A stretch of DNA of 17,445 nt, taken from contig JAUMWZ010000017.1 of the NCBI GenBank assembly GCA_030529405.1, positions 1 to 17,445 on the forward strand, in the 5' to 3' direction. The notes beneath the pieces are model-generated. The model was not told where the DNA came from and did not search any database. It saw only the letters and a program-made list of their open reading frames with translations. The position numbers and the translations under genes were made by a program. Position 1 is the first letter of the stretch; each line of letters starts with the position of its first letter. Shown piece after piece: positions 13,717-17,445 of the stretch. Source of the stretch: Bacteroides sp. (lineage in GTDB: Bacteria > Bacteroidota > Bacteroidia > Bacteroidales > Bacteroidaceae).

Positions 13717-15453
13717 ATGAAGAAATACATATATATACTACTTGTTTTTGCAGTTGTGGTTTCTGCATGTGGAACTACAAGAAATGCGGTAAGGAAAAAC
13801 AAACAAACAGAAATATCTGCACAAGATAAAAGAAAACACGACTATCTTTTCTTGCAAGCAATGACATATAAGGCTAAAGGAGATATGACCTCTCTGTTTA
13901 GATTATTGAAACATTGTTTGGAGATAAACCCCAACTCGTCGGAAGCATTAGCAGAACTGTCTAACTATTACTTAGGAGTTAAAGATGCAGATAAGGCAGA
14001 ACAATATATGGAACAAGCAGTAGCTAAAGCTCCAGATAACTTTTGGTACTCCAGCGTTCTCTCTGTTTTGTACAGAGGAACAGGTAAGGACGAGCAGAAT
14101 GTAAAGCTACTTCAAGATATGCATAAGAGATTTCCCGACAGAGATGAGGTGCTGATGAACTTGGTCAATGCTTACACAGAACAAGGAAAATTCTCTGATG
14201 CCATAAAAACAATAGAGCTTATAGAGAAAAAAGTAGGTAAGAGTGAGGAGTTCTCGTTTAATAAGAGCATGCTGTTTCTTGAAACAAAAGAATATGACAA
14301 AGCACAAAAAGGACTTGAAGAATTACTCACAGAGCACCCATATAGTATCAACGGAAAACTAGGATTAGCTAATGTTTTGTTCATAAAGAATAAGAAAGAC
14401 GAAGCGTTTAAGCTACTTTCAGATGTGCTGGAAACAGAAGGCGACAATCCGCAAGTGATAAAAAGAGCAATGATGTTTTATGAACTTGACGACAGAGAAG
14501 GAAAGTATGTCGGACTGTTGATAAAGATGCTTATGAACGATAACGTTGAACTTGCTGAAAGAACATCTGCTTTTCAAGAGCTACTAAAGGCTGTGGAGAG
14601 CGGAAAGATGAAAGAAGAAGACTTTCAATCTACCATAAAGAAACTTGCAGAAAAGGAAGATTTGACGCCAGAATTGCTTGTTTTGGCAGCAGACTACTTT
14701 GTTAGCAAAAAGAAATATTCTGAACTATTCCCTATAATAAGCAATATTTCAGCACAAATGCCTTCTTATCAGATACTCTACTGGTATTGGATTGATGCAG
14801 CAGTGAAAGACAACAACCAAGACCAAGTAATAGAGTGTTGCAACAGAGCGATAAAGTATGTGCCGGAAGAAATAAAGTTTTACTACTTCCTTTCAGCATC
14901 ATACGCAATGAAAGAACAAGATGATAAGGCGGTAGAAATAATCACTAAGGGATTAAACTATATAAAAGAAGATTCGCCAAAAGATATTGTGTCCGAGATG
15001 TATGAGATTCTAGGAAACATACTCCATTCTAAAGGTAAGAATAAAGAGGCTTATGCTGCATACGAAAAATCGTTGGAATATATGCCAGATAGAATTAGTG
15101 TGCTCAATAACTATGCTTACTACCTTTCTTTAGACAAGACAAATCTGGACAAAGCTGAAGAAATGAGCTATAAAACAATAAAGGCTGAACCCCAAAATGC
15201 TACTTACATAGACACTTATGCATGGATACTATTCATCAAAGGTAGATATGCCGAAGCAAAAAGATATATAGAAGAAATAGACAAAGAAGGTACTATTGAC
15301 AGCCCAATAGTATGGGAACACTGCGGAGATATATATTACATGGCAGGAGAAGTAGACAAGGCTTTGCGCTGCTGGAATAAAGCTTTGGAGATGGGTAGCG
15401 ATTCGAAAACGATAAAACAAAAAATAAAGAACAAGAAATATATATTAGAATGA
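13717..15453 (+). CDS. TPR-repeat lipoprotein
   Basis: This 578-residue protein starts with a lipoprotein signal peptide: MKKYIYILLVFAVVVSAC, lipobox VSAC, lipidated Cys18. The rest is helical tetratricopeptide repeats, for example ALAELSNYYLGVKDADKAEQ, EMYEILGNILHSKGKNKEAY and GDIYYMAGEVDKALRCWNKA. TPR arrays mediate protein-protein contacts, so this is probably a periplasm-facing scaffold anchored to the outer or inner membrane. The in-frame ATG at 13639 would start inside dut and bury the signal peptide, so 13717 is preferred. Its stop overlaps the next gene's ATG (ATGA). It is consistently next to dut in Bacteroidales, but I cannot assign a specific function. Confidence 0.88.
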   Translation: MKKYIYILLVFAVVVSACGTTRNAVRKNKQTEISAQDKRKHDYLFLQAMTYKAKGDMTSLFRLLKHCLEINPNSSEALAELSNYYLGVKDADKAEQYMEQAVAKAPDNFWYSSVLSVLYRGTGKDEQNVKLLQDMHKRFPDRDEVLMNLVNAYTEQGKFSDAIKTIELIEKKVGKSEEFSFNKSMLFLETKEYDKAQKGLEELLTEHPYSINGKLGLANVLFIKNKKDEAFKLLSDVLETEGDNPQVIKRAMMFYELDDREGKYVGLLIKMLMNDNVELAERTSAFQELLKAVESGKMKEEDFQSTIKKLAEKEDLTPELLVLAADYFVSKKKYSELFPIISNISAQMPSYQILYWYWIDAAVKDNNQDQVIECCNRAIKYVPEEIKFYYFLSASYAMKEQDDKAVEIITKGLNYIKEDSPKDIVSEMYEILGNILHSKGKNKEAYAAYEKSLEYMPDRISVLNNYAYYLSLDKTNLDKAEEMSYKTIKAEPQNATYIDTYAWILFIKGRYAEAKRYIEEIDKEGTIDSPIVWEHCGDIYYMAGEVDKALRCWNKALEMGSDSKTIKQKIKNKKYILE

Positions 15454-16010
15454 AAAGAACACTGTTAATACTTAGCTTGTTAATTGTAGTTACTGGATGT
15501 TCAAGTCTAAGAGAGTTTGGAAACAACAGATTAACAAGAGGAATCAATTTATCATCAAAAATAAAGGTAACTATACCTGTGTCTGGAACAAATATCTCCG
15601 TAAACGGGGTGGCAAGAATGGTTGGCGGAGAGATGATACAAGTATCAGTCTTGATGCCGATATTAAGAACAGAGTTGGCAAGGCTTGAATTAACTCCTAA
15701 AGGAATAGTATTAGTAAACCGCATGGACAAGCAGTTTGCCAAATACGGTTACGATGAAATAAACAGAAACTTTGGTGTAAAGACTAGCTATTCAAAGATA
15801 GAAAGCGCGATAATTGCAGCTGCTGTAACTGCTGGTGGTTCTAAGCTTTTGTCTGGAAAGGATATAGGCTTACCAAAGGATAAGGGTACTAAGATTGAGT
15901 TTTATGATATATCATTCAATGGAATAAAGTTAAATCCTTTTGAACCCACTAACAGATACAGAGAGATTGGTATAGAAGAAATAGAAAACGTCTTAAATCT
16001 TTTGAAATGA
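15450..16010 (+). CDS. DUF4292 family lipoprotein
   Basis: This 186-residue protein has a lipoprotein signal peptide (MKRTLLILSLLIVVTGC, lipobox VTGC, Cys17). The mature part reads as an all-beta pattern with alternating hydrophobics, including ARMVGGEMIQVSVLMPILRT and ELTPKGIVLVNRMDKQF. This agrees with the Bacteroidota DUF4292 family, whose fold I recall as related to the LolA/LolB lipoprotein-carrier group, though I cannot confirm that here. ATGA overlaps at both ends (15450-15453 with the TPR gene, 16007-16010 with the EnvC-like gene) show tight translational coupling. A role in lipoprotein or lipid handling at the outer membrane is inference only. Confidence 0.85.
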   Translation: MKRTLLILSLLIVVTGCSSLREFGNNRLTRGINLSSKIKVTIPVSGTNISVNGVARMVGGEMIQVSVLMPILRTELARLELTPKGIVLVNRMDKQFAKYGYDEINRNFGVKTSYSKIESAIIAAAVTAGGSKLLSGKDIGLPKDKGTKIEFYDISFNGIKLNPFEPTNRYREIGIEEIENVLNLLK

Positions 16011-17326
16011 TTAGATTGACATTGGTCTTTTGTTCTTGTCTTTTGCTCTTTAGCTCATTATCTTTTTCGCAGACAAATAAGAAGATACGTGATTTGAAGA
16101 AAAATCACACAGAGCTTCAGAAACAGATAGCCAACACGGAAAGTATGCTTAAAAGCACGAAGAAAGATGTTGGTAACCTGCTACACACTATTAGCTCGAT
16201 AAGTGGGCAGATAGAGAAACGCAAGAGTTATATTAACAAGATAGAGGCTGATGTTATTGAGATAGACAAGGAACTATCAAGCATATCCAATCAAATGACT
16301 TCTCTTAGTGCCGAGCTTAAAGAGAAAAAGGACAGATATGCAGAGGCTATAAGACGAACACAAAAGATAAACACCGCAGAAAACAATCTGATGTTTATTC
16401 TTTCTGCTAAAGACTTAGAGCAAACATATCGTAGAATTAGGTATGTCAAGGAGTATGCTGATTATCAAAAGAGGCTTGCTCAAGAGATAAAACAAAAACA
16501 GTTGCAACTTGGAGGAAAGAAAACCGAGTTTGAGGAAGTAAAGACCGAGAAAGAAAAGCTAAAACAGCTTCGTGAGCAAGAGCGTAGAAATCTAGAGAAA
16601 AGTGAGAAAGACAAGCGCAGGGTTGTAGAGGGTTTGCAGAAAAAGCAAAAACAACTGCAACAAGACATAAAGAAGAAACGTGCGGAGGCTGACAAGCTAA
16701 ACAAACAGATTGATAGACTTATAGCTGAAGAAATAGAGAAGGCTAAGAAGAAAGCTGAGGAAGAAGAACGACGAAAGAGAGAAGAGCGAAGAAGAAAGCA
16801 AGCATCTTCTAAGGACAAGAAAGTGGTGGTTAAGGACGAAGAAGAAGACAAACCAGAGCCAAGAAAGTCTGCCAGTGCGGTTATTTCTACTACCGAAGAC
16901 AGAGCTTTATCTGGCAGTTTTGTTTCAAACAAAGGACGCCTTCCTATGCCAATATCTGGAAGCTATATCATAACAAACCGCTTTGGAAAATATAATGTAG
17001 GCGGGTTGCGTAATGTTGTGTTAGACAATAAGGGTATAGACATACAAGGTCAGCCCGGAGCAAAAGCCTTGTCTGTGTTCAAAGGTAAGGTTGCTGCTGT
17101 GTTCTCGCTTAATGGCTTATATAATGTGTTAGTTCGCCACGGCAGTTACATATCTGTATATTGCAACCTATCTTCTGTTGCTGTAAAGAGCGGCGATGTT
17201 GTTTCCACTCGCCAGCAGCTAGGAACTGTGTATACAGACAGTTCGAACAACAACCGTACGGAGCTACATTTCCAATTAAGAAAAGAGACTGTCAAGCTAA
17301 ACCCTGAACAATGGCTTCGCAAGTAG
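16007..17326 (+). CDS. EnvC-like murein hydrolase activator (degenerate M23/LytM)
   Basis: This 439-residue periplasmic protein has a signal peptide (about 1-21), a long coiled coil (about 25-265) that becomes extremely Lys/Glu/Arg-rich, a disordered linker (about 265-310), and a C-terminal LytM/M23 domain (about 311-439). Catalytic M23 enzymes use a His before GxD, a second Asp/His pair, and HxH near the end. Here the first His is Asn341 (NKGIDI, Asp345 kept), the HL site after the beta-hairpin is Asn387, and the final HxH reads ELH (Glu419, His421 kept). The zinc site should therefore be dead. This matches E. coli EnvC, which activates amidases during daughter-cell separation instead of cutting peptidoglycan. 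The gene overlaps DUF4292 by 4 nt. No amidase gene lies nearby. Confidence 0.87.
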   Translation: MIRLTLVFCSCLLLFSSLSFSQTNKKIRDLKKNHTELQKQIANTESMLKSTKKDVGNLLHTISSISGQIEKRKSYINKIEADVIEIDKELSSISNQMTSLSAELKEKKDRYAEAIRRTQKINTAENNLMFILSAKDLEQTYRRIRYVKEYADYQKRLAQEIKQKQLQLGGKKTEFEEVKTEKEKLKQLREQERRNLEKSEKDKRRVVEGLQKKQKQLQQDIKKKRAEADKLNKQIDRLIAEEIEKAKKKAEEEERRKREERRRKQASSKDKKVVVKDEEEDKPEPRKSASAVISTTEDRALSGSFVSNKGRLPMPISGSYIITNRFGKYNVGGLRNVVLDNKGIDIQGQPGAKALSVFKGKVAAVFSLNGLYNVLVRHGSYISVYCNLSSVAVKSGDVVSTRQQLGTVYTDSSNNNRTELHFQLRKETVKLNPEQWLRK

Positions 17327-17350
17327 CCCTTTCTATAGCTATTATATGAT

Positions 17351-17445
17351 ATGAAGACACTCCTGCTATTAAAGAAACCCTTCATTTGGCTATCTCGTTT
17401 CCGTTACAGATGTGGTTATGGTGTGCATTCGCCATTTGCTTTTAG
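17351..17445 (+). CDS. partial CDS, probable SAM-dependent methyltransferase N-terminus
   Basis: An ATG at 17351, 24 nt after the EnvC-like stop, opens a frame that stays open to the window edge (31 codons). The translation ends with FRYRCGYGVHSPFAF. The Gly-x-Gly-Val-His-Ser-Pro-Phe motif is what I recall at the start of a Bacteroidota class I SAM-methyltransferase family, in which it precedes the Rossmann fold. Only this N-terminal piece is visible, so the family call is tentative. It is probably the next gene of the dut operon. Confidence 0.5.
   Translation, partial: MKTLLLLKKPFIWLSRFRYRCGYGVHSPFAF

Noticed and set aside
16480..16932. 150-codon Ser/Phe-rich minus-strand frame
   Set aside because: It is a shadow of the Lys/Glu/Arg-rich coiled coil of the EnvC-like gene.
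1..17445. tRNA, rRNA, riboswitch, insertion sequence or phage genes
   Set aside because: No cloverleaf, conserved rRNA stretch, terminal inverted repeats with transposase, or phage-type protein was seen. The repeat arrays lack any adjoining transposase.

Overview
The window is chromosomal DNA from a member of the Bacteroidota, most likely order Bacteroidales. The evidence is the gene families and their order: an FtsL-like protein beside a PASTA-bearing FtsI, a long MraY with a periplasmic insert, split glsA/glsB glycine-lipid genes, and a dut - TPR lipoprotein - DUF4292 - EnvC operon. It is also AT-rich, has no clear Shine-Dalgarno sequences, and carries TAnnTTTG-type promoter elements. Genus cannot be assigned from the sequence alone.

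Positions 163-9287 (minus strand) hold the division and cell-wall (dcw) cluster, read right to left: rsmH, ftsL-like, ftsI (PBP with PASTA), murE, mraY, murD, ftsW. Together they methylate 16S rRNA, build UDP-MurNAc-peptide and lipid I, and polymerise and cross-link septal peptidoglycan. Genes are 5-45 nt apart except for a 179-nt gap between ftsI and murE. No mraZ precedes rsmH. The usual next gene, murG, would lie beyond the left edge.

Positions 9288-9809 are a 522-nt non-coding divergent region. It holds a repeat array, a perfect 14-bp palindrome and the probable glsA promoter. Plus-strand glsA (9810-10628) and glsB (10656-11669) encode the O- and N-acyltransferases of glycine (serine-glycine) lipid synthesis. 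glsB converges on and overlaps dgt (dGTPase, minus, 11641-12984) by 29 nt.

Positions 12985-13253 are a second divergent region, with dgt leftward and dut rightward. The plus-strand run dut (13254-13688), TPR lipoprotein (13717-15453), DUF4292 lipoprotein (15450-16010), EnvC-like LytM protein (16007-17326) and a truncated probable SAM-methyltransferase (from 17351) looks like one operon. It combines nucleotide-pool sanitation with envelope functions.

The most unusual signal is a dispersed family of 22-bp-periodic arrays built on a near-palindromic TATATA core flanked by CAAAC/GTTTG arms. Four copies (about 23-154, 5667-5776, 9511-9598, 13022-13131) occupy all four non-coding gaps longer than 150 nt. 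Their period is exactly 22 bp, they share the same left-to-right polarity whatever the gene direction, and they end on a similar terminal unit. I see no tRNA, rRNA, CRISPR array, transposase or phage gene.
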